From positions 115,062 through 179,061 of the forward strand of contig CALJDU010000008.1 in NCBI GenBank assembly GCA_938024995.1: DNA of 64,000 nucleotides, written 5' to 3'. This document shows, piece after piece, positions 7,265 through 16,092 of the stretch (position 1 is the stretch's first letter; every line of letters begins with the position of its first letter). This DNA is from an uncultured bacterium (GTDB lineage: Bacteria; Myxococcota_A; Polyangia; Polyangiales; Houyiibacteriaceae). The notes beneath the pieces were generated by a model. That model made no database searches. It worked only from the letters and a program-made list of their open reading frames with translations, and was not told where the DNA came from. Position numbers and translations under genes: made by a program.

Positions 7265-10200
7265 CTAGCAAAGCGGCCGGAGCGTGCGCATCACGCTCTC
7301 GACACGCTCGACCGGATCGCCCTCTTCTCCGAAGCGGCAGGTGAGCTTCATGTCCGGGCTCAACTGGTAGCGCTTGTCGCGAGTCACGAGCCCCATCACC
7401 TTTTGCGGATCGAGCGGCGTATCGTCTTTCAGGTGAAGGGTCACCCGCTTCTTGAGCGCTTCGCACCCGAGCACACGGAACTCACGAAGCAACGGGCGCA
7501 GGCGCATGACGCGGACGAGCGCGAGAGCTTCCTCGGGCGGCGGACCAAAGCGGTCCTCCATCTCCCCGGCCAGCTCCGCGATCGCGTCGACGTCGAGGGC
7601 GGCCGCGAAGCGCTTGTAAAACGAGAGCCGCAGGCCGACATCCGCGATGTAGTCCTCTGGAATCGTGTGCTCGAGATCCACCGTCATCTCGGTGTCGACC
7701 TCTTGCGTGATCTCTTCGCCGCGGAGCTGCGCGACCGCTTCCTCGAGCATGTGGACGAACATATCGAAACCTACCAGCGCGACGCTGCCGCTCTGCTCCG
7801 CGCCGAGAAGATCACCCACGCCGCGCAGCTCCATATCGAGCGACGCGACCTGAAAGCCGGAGCCGAGCTCGGTGAACCGCTCCAGCGCCGCGATGCGTTC
7901 CCGCGCGTCGTCGGTCATGGTGCGCGGCGGCGGCGTCACCAAGTAGCAGTAGGCGCGCTCGCGTGAACGACCGACGCGACCGCGGAGCTGATACAGCTGC
8001 GCCAAGCCGAACATGTCCGCGCGATCCACGATCATCGTGTTGGCTCGGGGGATGTCCAAGCCCGACTCGATGATCGCGGTGGAGCAGAGCACGTCGTAGT
8101 CACCGTCGACGAAGCCGTTCATCACGCGCTCGAGCTCGCCCTCTTTCATCTGGCCGTGCGCGACCGCGAAGCGCACATCGGGGAGCAACTCGCTCAAGCG
8201 CTGCGCGCGCTCATAAAGCCCGTCGATGCGGTTGTAGACGAAGAAGACCTGTCCACCGCGGTTCACCTCGCGCCGGATCGACTCTCCCAACGTGTGGTCG
8301 TCCCAACGAAGCGCGAACGTGCGGACCGCGCGGCGATCCACCGGCGCCGTTGTGATGAGCGAGAGATCGCGCATCCCGCCGATCGCCAGCTGCAGGGTCC
8401 GCGGGATCGGGGTCGCGCTCAGCGTGAGCACGTCGACGCGAGAACGGAGGGTCTTGATCCGCTCCTTGTGCGTCACGCCGAAGCGCTGCTCTTCATCGAT
8501 CACGAGGAGCCCGAGCTCCTTGAAGTGCACATCTTTGCTCAAGAGCCGATGCGTACCGATCACGACATCGACCTTGCCGCTCTTCAGTCCGGCGAGGGTC
8601 TCGGTAGAGGTCGCCTTGTCGACGAAACGAGAGAGCGTTCGGACCTCGAGCGGGTAGCCCTCGAAGCGGCGCGACACGTTCAAGTAGTGCTGCTGCGCGA
8701 GGACCGTGGTCGGGCAGAGTATCGCGACCTGTCGCCCCGCCATCGCCATTCGAAACGCCGCCCGGATCGCGACCTCGGTCTTGCCGAAGCCCACGTCTCC
8801 GCAGACCAGGCGGTCCATCGGGCGCGGCCCCTCCAGGTCGCCAAGCACATCGTCGATCGCCTGCGCTTGATCGCGCGTCTCGTCGAAGGGAAACGTCGCC
8901 TCAAACTCGGAGAAGAGACGGTCTGCCGCTGGCAACCCCGGGCGCGTGATCGCGGCGCGCTTCGCGTAGAGCTTGAGCAGGTCGTCCGCGATGCGCCGAA
9001 CCGCCTTCTTCGCCTTGCCCTTCTTCTTCGCGAACGACTGGCCGCCGAGCTTGTCGAGCTTCGGCTTGTGTCCTTCGCTCGCGAACTTCTGAATTTGGTT
9101 GAGACGGGTGACCGGCAGGAAGAGCTTGTCTCCCTTTTGGTACTCGATGATGAGCACCTCAAGGTGACGCTGCGGTACGCCTTTGAGTCGCTCGTAGCCG
9201 CTCTGCATGATCGGCTTCTTCTGGAGCCCCAGGTACTTGCCGACGCCGTGGTCGACATGGACGACAAAGTCGCCAACCGCGAGCTCGCGGAGGTCCTGCA
9301 AGAACGCCTGCGCGTTGCCGGAGCGACGCTTGCGCTTCTTCTTTCCGCCGCGCCGCCCGCGCGTTCCAAAGATCTCTTCTTCGGTCAGGAAGACCAGTCC
9401 CGCGGCGCCGTAGACGAAGCCGCTCCCCAGGCCACCGATGAGCACCCGCGCCTGACCAGCCGGTGGGAGCTCCGGTTCTTGGAACGGCTCGGGCTTACCG
9501 CTGACCTCGAGCCCGTCCGCTTTGAGCAACGAGACCAGGCGCTCCGCTTGTGAGGTGGTCCGCGCGGTCAAGACGACGCGCAGCCCCGCCTCCATCCACT
9601 CGCTGACCTTCATCGTCGCGGGCAACATCGCGGCGTGAGGGTCCGTCGCGCGTTGCGCCCGCATCATCGCGACGAGCGGCGCTTGGTCCTCGGCGCCAAC
9701 GGATTTTACGTCGCCCCGCTCCAGCATCGCGGTGGTCGGCTCCAGCGCGGCGAACGCTTCGTCCTCGTCGCCACCTCCCATCGCGGCGCGGTGGATCACG
9801 GTCAGGGGACGCGCGGTGAGGGTCGCGACCGCCTCCTCGGCGGTGAGGTAGTGCGACTCGAGCGGATATGTCGGCGCGAGGTCGGCGACCTTGGCCTGAC
9901 GATCAAACTCCGCGCGCTCGAGCTCCTCGTCGAAGGCGCGCGCGACCGCCGTGGGGTCGAGCACCACCGCGCCCGTCCCGGTGGGGAGGTAGTCGACGAG
10001 CGTCTCCAGCGACTCGTAGAACGCGGGCGTAAACCCATCAATCCCGTAGAACGCCCGCCCGCTCTTGAGCTCGTCGATCAGCTGGCGCGACTTCTCGGTC
10101 GGGACGTTCATGTCGTCGCAGAGATCCCGCACCCCGGTCACCGCGCGCGCGAGCTCCTCTTTGCCAAGGAGCGTGTCGCGAACGGGGTGCACAAAGACGC

Positions 10201-10885
10201 GCGAGACCTCGCGAATGGTCCGCTGATCGTCTGGATCGAATAGCTTGATGGAGGTCACCAGCCAGTCGTCGAGATCGATCCGCGCCGGGTACGGCGCGTG
10301 TGGCGGGAAGACGTCCAAGATGCCGCCGCGAACCGCGAAGGTACCTGGGTCTTCCGCGACCGGAACGCGCAGGTACCCGGCTTCGCTCAGCAGGCGGATG
10401 AACTCTTCACGGTCGAGCTCCTCCTCGACCTGTACCATCGCGGAGCGCTTCTTCACCGCGTCGCGCGGCGGCACTCGGCGCGCGAGAGTGGGCGCGGGGA
10501 CCACGACGAACCGAGTCGGGAGCTCACTGGCGAGATGAAAGAGCGCGGCCAAGCGGTCCATCGCCGCGCGTCGGTCTGGCGCGACGTCGAGGTACGGTGT
10601 GCTGTCGGTGTGCGGAAGCGAGAGCACGGTATCCGGCGCGTCTTCGTCACGCGGACCCGCGAAGAACCGAAGCGAGCTCGCGACCTGCTCGGCGCTCTTC
10701 AGATCAGGCGCGACGACCAACACCGGAGGACGGGAGGCGTCGAGCGGTTGGGCGCGGTGCAATAAGTAGCTCGCGGCGCCGAGCGAGCATCCGCGCAGAT
10801 CGAGCCGCCCCGCCGCCATGGCGCTTACAATTTCTGCGGGCCGGATCTCGGCCGCGGCGAGACCCTCACTAAGCGCGTCGGACAT
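7265..10885 (-). CDS. mfd: Transcription-repair coupling factor Mfd
   Basis: This 1206-aa protein displaces RNA polymerase stalled at DNA lesions and recruits UvrABC. The full domain order is visible. A UvrB-like damage-recognition part comes first (residues 1-480, with HTDSTPYLDVAPDRR). The RNA-polymerase-interacting domain follows (about 545-610: FVVHVDHGVGKYLGL, LFLPVTRLNQIQKF). The superfamily 2 helicase/translocase has Walker A GDVGFGKTEVA near residue 695, DEEQRFGV near 797 and SATPIPRTL. QLRGRVGRS and the C-terminal TRCF domain complete it. Length is at the upper end of normal (about 1150-1200). A Lys/Arg-rich insert (GRRGGKKKRKRRSG) near residue 525 precedes the polymerase-interacting domain. 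It is transcribed alone. Confidence 0.97.
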   Translation of the reverse strand: MSDALSEGLAAAEIRPAEIVSAMAAGRLDLRGCSLGAASYLLHRAQPLDASRPPVLVVAPDLKSAEQVASSLRFFAGPRDEDAPDTVLSLPHTDSTPYLDVAPDRRAAMDRLAALFHLASELPTRFVVVPAPTLARRVPPRDAVKKRSAMVQVEEELDREEFIRLLSEAGYLRVPVAEDPGTFAVRGGILDVFPPHAPYPARIDLDDWLVTSIKLFDPDDQRTIREVSRVFVHPVRDTLLGKEELARAVTGVRDLCDDMNVPTEKSRQLIDELKSGRAFYGIDGFTPAFYESLETLVDYLPTGTGAVVLDPTAVARAFDEELERAEFDRQAKVADLAPTYPLESHYLTAEEAVATLTARPLTVIHRAAMGGGDEDEAFAALEPTTAMLERGDVKSVGAEDQAPLVAMMRAQRATDPHAAMLPATMKVSEWMEAGLRVVLTARTTSQAERLVSLLKADGLEVSGKPEPFQEPELPPAGQARVLIGGLGSGFVYGAAGLVFLTEEEIFGTRGRRGGKKKRKRRSGNAQAFLQDLRELAVGDFVVHVDHGVGKYLGLQKKPIMQSGYERLKGVPQRHLEVLIIEYQKGDKLFLPVTRLNQIQKFASEGHKPKLDKLGGQSFAKKKGKAKKAVRRIADDLLKLYAKRAAITRPGLPAADRLFSEFEATFPFDETRDQAQAIDDVLGDLEGPRPMDRLVCGDVGFGKTEVAIRAAFRMAMAGRQVAILCPTTVLAQQHYLNVSRRFEGYPLEVRTLSRFVDKATSTETLAGLKSGKVDVVIGTHRLLSKDVHFKELGLLVIDEEQRFGVTHKERIKTLRSRVDVLTLSATPIPRTLQLAIGGMRDLSLITTAPVDRRAVRTFALRWDDHTLGESIRREVNRGGQVFFVYNRIDGLYERAQRLSELLPDVRFAVAHGQMKEGELERVMNGFVDGDYDVLCSTAIIESGLDIPRANTMIVDRADMFGLAQLYQLRGRVGRSRERAYCYLVTPPPRTMTDDARERIAALERFTELGSGFQVASLDMELRGVGDLLGAEQSGSVALVGFDMFVHMLEEAVAQLRGEEITQEVDTEMTVDLEHTIPEDYIADVGLRLSFYKRFAAALDVDAIAELAGEMEDRFGPPPEEALALVRVMRLRPLLREFRVLGCEALKKRVTLHLKDDTPLDPQKVMGLVTRDKRYQLSPDMKLTCRFGEEGDPVERVESVMRTLRPLC

Positions 10886-10971
10886 GAGCCGGGGAGCTAT
10901 ATCAAAGCGATGCGCGCGTATCGACTCTGGCTCGCAACATCATCGCCACATTCATCCACAACCCTTGCTGG

Positions 10972-12126
10972 ATGAGCCAACCTGCCAAGGGCGACCGGAC
11001 ACGGCTCGCGCTCCTGCTGCTGATCATTGTGGAGATCACGCTCCGCCTCTCTCCGTGGGCGGTCGCCTTTTCTCTGGCGCTGGGCGGACTGGTGGTCCTC
11101 GACAAGCGTCGCCGTCTCTACGCGCTCGCGGCGCTCATGACGCTCATGCTCGCCCGGCTAGGCGGGATCGGGTCGGGAGAGCTGCGCTTCTCACTCGGCT
11201 CTGTACACGAAGGACGCGTCTCGACGGCGCGGCTCCTCAACCGGATCGTCCCCGAGCGCGACATCGTGATCCCCGCGACCGCGGCCATCGCGATCACCGG
11301 CGCGGTTCCGGAGGGAGGGCTCGAGCTGCTCGGCGCGACCATCGATGGATACGAGAGGATGCAGGCCGATGTCGGGGACGCCGCGTCGCCCATCGCGTCG
11401 ACCTTCCGAAACGGGCAGGGAGAGACGCGCGACTTGCTCAGCTACCGCGTCGCCGCGCCGCGCTTCGTCGCGGTGTTCCTCCACGGCTACGCCGGCAACT
11501 TCGCGCTCCCGTGTTGGCAGGTCGCGGTCGCGGTGCGTGACGCAGGCGGATCGACGTACTGCCCGTCCACCTCGTTCGAAGGCGCTTGGTGGCGCGACCG
11601 CGCGACGGTGGCGGAGACCATCACGCTCGCGCGGGAACAAGAGCACGTGGACCACGTGGTCTTGATCGGTTTGAGCAACGGCGCGATCGGAGCGAGTCGA
11701 CTGGCGCCTCGACTCCGTCGGCGCCTCGACGCGCTGGTCTTGATCTCCGGCTCGTCAGGCGCGCGCCCGCCTCGCGGCCTGCCGATCTACGGGGTGTATG
11801 GACGCGCCGATCCGATGTCCCGTCCGCTGCGCCGTTACCTGCGCGCGGCGAGAGCGCGAGGCCACGCCGTCGACGGTGGTCACTTCGCGCTCCTGACGCG
11901 TCACCGCGAAGTACGCGATGCGCTCGTCGCGTATCTCAAGCGACGCGCGCGCGGCTGGCACGCGTCGCGGGGTCCGTTAGAGGTCCTCGCAGCCGTCGCC
12001 CCGAACGCTGGGGATGACGACCTGAACCGTCCGCTCGCGGAGCGGCGTGACTCCATCTCCGCGCAAGACGATCGTGAGGTAGTAGATGATCGGCTCCGGT
12101 CCGGCTTCGATCAGTTCGTTCTGTAG
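10972..12126 (+). CDS. Membrane-anchored alpha/beta hydrolase
   Basis: The 384-aa protein has two hydrophobic helices at the N terminus (residues about 10-55: LALLLLIIVEITL and WAVAFSLALGGLVVL), then a periplasmic or cytoplasmic linker. A hydrolase core starts near residue 155 with FVAVFLHGYAGNF, an oxyanion-type HGYAG. The nucleophile elbow is GLSNGAIG with Ser about 235. GRADPM supplies a likely acid and DGGHFALL the catalytic His, completing a triad. The substrate is unknown. The fold ends near residue 325 (VAYLKRR). The last 50 codons read antisense through the end of the convergent VWA gene and are probably non-functional read-through. ATG 10972 lies 86 bp from the divergent mfd start. 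Confidence 0.75.
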   Translation: MSQPAKGDRTRLALLLLIIVEITLRLSPWAVAFSLALGGLVVLDKRRRLYALAALMTLMLARLGGIGSGELRFSLGSVHEGRVSTARLLNRIVPERDIVIPATAAIAITGAVPEGGLELLGATIDGYERMQADVGDAASPIASTFRNGQGETRDLLSYRVAAPRFVAVFLHGYAGNFALPCWQVAVAVRDAGGSTYCPSTSFEGAWWRDRATVAETITLAREQEHVDHVVLIGLSNGAIGASRLAPRLRRRLDALVLISGSSGARPPRGLPIYGVYGRADPMSRPLRRYLRAARARGHAVDGGHFALLTRHREVRDALVAYLKRRARGWHASRGPLEVLAAVAPNAGDDDLNRPLAERRDSISAQDDREVVDDRLRSGFDQFVL

Positions 12127-13290
12127 CTGCACGCGGAAGAACACCTCGGTGCCCGGCGTCACGTTGTCGAACCGGTCACCACGGTTGATCGCGCCATCGG
12201 CCGGTCGCGCGCGTCGCGCTTCAATCGCGGTGACGAACTCGCGGGCGTCGAGATCATCACCCGGCCAGTCTTCCACGATCGCGTCAATGTCGATCGGGAC
12301 CTCGTCGACCAATCGCGACACAACGTCGATGACGCCGGTGTCGAGCCGCTCCCCACGTGTCCCGATGTCGACGACGATCGGCTCCCCGTCAGGCGTCACG
12401 GCGCCGGTGTCACGCGCGATCGACTGCAAGTGGTTCAACGCATCACCGCCATCACCGAACCCACTGAAGAGACCCAACACCTTCGCGCCGATCGACTGCA
12501 AAGCGTCCACGGTCTGCTCGTAATCGGCGGGCTCCGGCCGGATCGGCGGCTCGCCGTACGGGAACGCTCCCATCGGGCCGTTGTGGAACTCCGCATCCGT
12601 GAAGAGCAAGATGATCGGCGAACCGCCGGCGCGGAAACACGGGTATCCAATCGTGCCGGCGGGGCAACGCGCAGGTGTCACGTGAACGCCGCGCCCTTCA
12701 CCCGTCGCGCTTTGGTAGAGCGCCTCGATCTGGCTCTCCGGCCCATCGCCTCCGTTGGTCGCCTCGAGTCGATCGATCGCGAGCTGAACGTCGTCGATGT
12801 TCGAAGTGGAGCGCTGAAAGAGAACGAAGGGGTCGTCGGTCATCCCACCGTAGGGCGAGACCTTGAAATCTGCGAGCGACGCGACGCTGATGTTGACGTC
12901 CGGGATCGTTCGGACCATCTCCGGGACGATCACGCTGCGAAGGGACTCGCGGATTTGCTCGATCTCGTCGGACATGCTGCCCGTCACGTCGACCAAGAAG
13001 AGGACATCGGCGCGGGAGATACGCGCGAGGAACGAGACGTCGACGAACTCGGGCGGCTCATCGATCGGGAGCTCGATGCACTCATCGGGCGGCGGCTCGG
13101 TATCGGGGACATCGGTGTCGGGCGGAACAAACGTGTCGGGCGGCACGAACGTGTCGATGACCGTGTCCACCCCAGCGTCACTCGGAGGCGGGACCTTGAG
13201 CCCGGACTTCGAGCCACAGCCGACCATCGCCAGCAAGGTGAGCATCACCGCCGCGCGCCCGAAAAACAGCTTCATCTGACTTTGCATCAT
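11977..13290 (-). CDS. VWA-domain lipoprotein, paralog 1 of a tandem trio
   Basis: This 437-aa protein has a signal peptide ending in lipobox AMVGC (Cys25), then GSKSGL and a Pro/Asp/Val-rich linker with short repeats (TFVPPDTFVPPDTDVPDT). The VWA domain begins near residue 94 (ADVLFLVDVTGSMSDEI). Its MIDAS DxTxS is DVTGS at 101-105; LLFTDAEFHNGP later fits the MIDAS Asp loop. A GPESQIEALYQSATGEG motif and IARDTGAV are shared with the two neighbours. VWA MIDAS sites bind divalent metal and mediate protein contacts. A beta-rich C-terminal region of about 110 residues follows. ATG 13290 is chosen because AGGGA precedes it by 6 bases. It is third in transcription order after paralogs 3 and 2. 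Confidence 0.85.
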   Translation of the reverse strand: MMQSQMKLFFGRAAVMLTLLAMVGCGSKSGLKVPPPSDAGVDTVIDTFVPPDTFVPPDTDVPDTEPPPDECIELPIDEPPEFVDVSFLARISRADVLFLVDVTGSMSDEIEQIRESLRSVIVPEMVRTIPDVNISVASLADFKVSPYGGMTDDPFVLFQRSTSNIDDVQLAIDRLEATNGGDGPESQIEALYQSATGEGRGVHVTPARCPAGTIGYPCFRAGGSPIILLFTDAEFHNGPMGAFPYGEPPIRPEPADYEQTVDALQSIGAKVLGLFSGFGDGGDALNHLQSIARDTGAVTPDGEPIVVDIGTRGERLDTGVIDVVSRLVDEVPIDIDAIVEDWPGDDLDAREFVTAIEARRARPADGAINRGDRFDNVTPGTEVFFRVQLQNELIEAGPEPIIYYLTIVLRGDGVTPLRERTVQVVIPSVRGDGCEDL

Positions 13291-13457
13291 GTGATCCCTG
13301 ACACGCGCCCTGGGTCGCGCAAGATGTTCTGTGTACTGCACCGCGACCTACTGCGAAAGCAACTCCAATGCCAGGTCGTCCCCGGCGCTTTGTGGGTGAG
13401 ATTCGGGCCGACCTGTGCCGTCTCCGCAACACCCGTGCGCGAACGAACGGTGACGGC

Positions 13458-14729
13458 CTACGGATCAGCGCAGCGCGCACCCAAGACGAGCTCCACGTCC
13501 ACCCGCTCGATCACGCTCCGGGAGAACGCGCGGAACACCACCCGTGCGGGGACGCGAACTCCCGGCGGGATCGGCAGGCCCGCAGCGCTCACGGTCAGCG
13601 AAGCCTGAAGCTGCGTTCCCGGGGTAACTCCGAAAAACTCGTTTCCCGCCAAGCGCGCGACTCCGCTCATCGGGAACGCCCCGCTGGCCGCGATCGCGGT
13701 CACCAGTTCACGCGCGTCGTAAGCGTCTCCTGCCACGTCCTCGACCACAACGTCCACGTCGAGCGGGGTGGAGCCCGCGAGCCGCTGAACGGCATCGACC
13801 ACGCGTTCATCCACGCGCCCCCGATCACCAATGTCGAAAGCGAGCGGCTCTCCGGAACCGTCCAGCGCATCGGTGTCACGCGCGATCGCGCGGAGGTGTG
13901 CGGTGGGAGGAGAACCGCGTGCGTCTCTCGCGCCGAGTCCGATCACGAACACGCCGAGTTCACGGAGCGCCGCGATGGCGTCCTCGTATGAATGTGGACG
14001 TGCCCCGCCCAGTACGGGCGCGTAGGGGGAGACGGGCTCGACGCCAGGCGGACCATTGTGCGACGGCGCGTCGGTGATCAAGACAACCACGGGGAGCGCC
14101 TCCGGACGAAAACACGCGCCCCCGCTCCCGCCGCGCGGGCAACCGACAGACGGCGCGATGAAGGGCTCAAGCCCGTCACCGGTCGCCACTTGATAGAGCC
14201 CCTCAATGTGCGCTTCAGGGTCGTCGAAGTTGCCCCAGGACGGGAGACGAAGAAGCGCCGCGGCGACGACCCCTGCGTCCACGGTCACCGGGACCCGCAG
14301 CTCGTACGGAGAGATCCCGTCTGGACCATGTGGCGAGACCGGAAACTCGCCCACCAGCGCGAGCCCGAACGCCGCGTCTGGGATGAGCTCGCGAACGGCC
14401 GGGACGACGGTGCGGGTGAGCCCGTTCCGCACGTTCTCGATCTCGTCGAACATGCTCGCGGTCGCGTCCACGAGAAAGAAGAGATCCACCACGGCGAGGG
14501 TCGCGGACACCTCTACTTCGGCAACCGCGCGACCGTCTTCGGGGACCTCGATACAGCGCGGGGGCGCGACGTCGACGGGGACGTCTTCGGCCGCGTCGAC
14601 CATCGTGTCCAGAGGCGGTTCGGCGTCGTCCCCGAGGAGCCCCGTCTTCGCTCCGCAGCCCGCCGCGATCGAGAGCGCCGCGATGGCGATCCATACCGCG
14701 AGTCGTCGCGACGCGCACCGATCGGTCAT
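13458..14729 (-). CDS. VWA-domain lipoprotein, paralog 2 of a tandem trio
   Basis: This 423-aa lipoprotein has lipobox AAGC (Cys25) followed by the shared signature GAKTGL and an Asp/Val/Pro linker. In the VWA domain MIDAS is DATAS (88-92) within DLFFLVDATASMFDEIENVR; VLITDAPSHNGPP is the later loop. DPEAHIEGLYQVATGDG and AIARDTDALDGSGEPLAFDIG align with the paralogs, so this is the most diverged member. Two Cys in VGCPRGGSGGACFRPEALP match CP...C in both neighbours, a conserved likely disulfide. The C-terminal beta region (TPGTQLQASLTV) also aligns. It lies 10 bp after paralog 3 and is probably in one transcript with it. Ligand unknown. Confidence 0.85.
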   Translation of the reverse strand: MTDRCASRRLAVWIAIAALSIAAGCGAKTGLLGDDAEPPLDTMVDAAEDVPVDVAPPRCIEVPEDGRAVAEVEVSATLAVVDLFFLVDATASMFDEIENVRNGLTRTVVPAVRELIPDAAFGLALVGEFPVSPHGPDGISPYELRVPVTVDAGVVAAALLRLPSWGNFDDPEAHIEGLYQVATGDGLEPFIAPSVGCPRGGSGGACFRPEALPVVVLITDAPSHNGPPGVEPVSPYAPVLGGARPHSYEDAIAALRELGVFVIGLGARDARGSPPTAHLRAIARDTDALDGSGEPLAFDIGDRGRVDERVVDAVQRLAGSTPLDVDVVVEDVAGDAYDARELVTAIAASGAFPMSGVARLAGNEFFGVTPGTQLQASLTVSAAGLPIPPGVRVPARVVFRAFSRSVIERVDVELVLGARCADP

Positions 14730-14739
14730 GACGCGGGCT

Positions 14740-16044
14740 TCACTCGCCGAGATCGTCGCAGCCAGACCCGTCCTCGCCGGGGATCAGCAGCTCGACAAAC
14801 TCGCGACCCAAGCGGGTGCGTCCGTCTCCGCGGAAGACGATCTCGAGCACGAAGCTGCGCGAGGTCGGCCCAGGGACAACCGCGTCGTTGCGCACGACGA
14901 TTTGGAACGTCACCCGCGTGCCAGCCACGACGCCCCGGAACGCACCTGCCGCTGTGTCAATGGACTCGATGCCGCTCATCGGTTCCGCGCCGAGCGGCCT
15001 GATCGCGTCGATGAACGCGAGCACGTCCACACCGTCGCCCGGATCGGGGTCGTTGGCGACGGCGTCGATATCAAAGCGCGCGTTGCTGGCAAACGTTCGG
15101 ATGGCCTCGACGACCTGACTGCCCAAGCGTTCGCCTCGGACGCCGATGTCAAAGACGAGAGGATCTCCGCCCGCGACCGCGCCCGTGTCGCGCGCCAAGC
15201 GTCGCAGGATCGTTCGCGGCGTACCGTCCCCGGAGTCGAACCCGATGACCCGCATACCCGTTCGGTTCAGCGCGTCGACCGCTTGGCCGTACGAGTGGGG
15301 AGGTGGAACGATCGAGGTGTAGGGATCCGCGCCGCCCGGTCCGTTGTGGAAGAGCGCGTCGGTGAACAGCAGCACCACCGGGAGCGCGTCGTTCCGCAAA
15401 CAGGCGTACCCCACGCCGCCCATGGGACAGCCCGCGGAGGGAGGAACGAACGAACCGATGCCTTCGCCAGTCGCGAGTTGGTAGAGCGCTTCGACTTGGC
15501 TCTCGGGACCATCGACACCGTTGCCCAGCTCGATGCCGTTCACCGCGGCTTGGACGCTTGGGATGTCGTTGGTCGCCGGGAGGCGTAGATTGAACGGCGT
15601 GTCGTCGCGTCCGCCGAACGGTTCCACCGGGAAGTCGGCGAAGGTCGCGACGGCCAGCTGAGAGTCGGGAATGGCGGACTGAATCTCGGGGGCCAAGGTG
15701 TCACGAAGCCGGTTTCGAATTTGCGAAATCTCTTCGGTCATCGACGCGGTGACGTCGATCAGGAAGACCACGTCCGCGCGCCCCACCTCGGCCTCGAGCG
15801 TGAGGTCGACATCGATCGGGCCGCCGTCCTCCGGGATCTCAATGCATGGGATGTCGCTGTCGACTCCCGCGTCGATCCCGGTGTCCACTCCGGTGTCCGC
15901 GTCCGGAAGGTAGAGGCCGGTTTTCGCGCCGCACCCCATCGCGAAGAGACCGCAGAGCGCGAAGAGGAAGGCGCTTCGCGACCAGGAGCCGAGACCGCTT
16001 CGGTCGTGGGCGCTTTGGCCTGCTCGTCGAGTCCGCGGCGTCAT
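14740..16044 (-). CDS. VWA-domain lipoprotein, paralog 3 of a tandem trio
   Basis: This 434-aa protein has a longer N region before the hydrophobic core, lipobox FAMGC (Cys38), then GAKTGLYLPDAD and short Asp/Gly/Val repeats (TGVDTGIDAGVDSD). The VWA domain carries MIDAS DVTAS (97-101) in ADVVFLIDVTASMTEEI. GPESQVEALYQLATGEG, LLFTDALFHNGPGGADP, RLARDTGAVAGGDPLVFDIG and a C-terminal VAGTRVTFQIVVRND beta region follow. It is closest to paralog 1. As the first of the three on the minus strand it probably carries the promoter. No metal transporter or protease is adjacent to indicate a partner. The true start may be a little downstream of ATG 16044. Confidence 0.85.
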   Translation of the reverse strand: MTPRTRRAGQSAHDRSGLGSWSRSAFLFALCGLFAMGCGAKTGLYLPDADTGVDTGIDAGVDSDIPCIEIPEDGGPIDVDLTLEAEVGRADVVFLIDVTASMTEEISQIRNRLRDTLAPEIQSAIPDSQLAVATFADFPVEPFGGRDDTPFNLRLPATNDIPSVQAAVNGIELGNGVDGPESQVEALYQLATGEGIGSFVPPSAGCPMGGVGYACLRNDALPVVLLFTDALFHNGPGGADPYTSIVPPPHSYGQAVDALNRTGMRVIGFDSGDGTPRTILRRLARDTGAVAGGDPLVFDIGVRGERLGSQVVEAIRTFASNARFDIDAVANDPDPGDGVDVLAFIDAIRPLGAEPMSGIESIDTAAGAFRGVVAGTRVTFQIVVRNDAVVPGPTSRSFVLEIVFRGDGRTRLGREFVELLIPGEDGSGCDDLGE

Positions 16045-16092
16045 CTTAGAGAACGTAATGCCAGCCAGGGGAAACGTCGACTCAAAGCCCCA

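Noticed and set aside
8156..9553. 465-codon open frame opposite mfd
   Set aside because: Shadow of mfd; mfd has all expected helicase motifs on the other strand.
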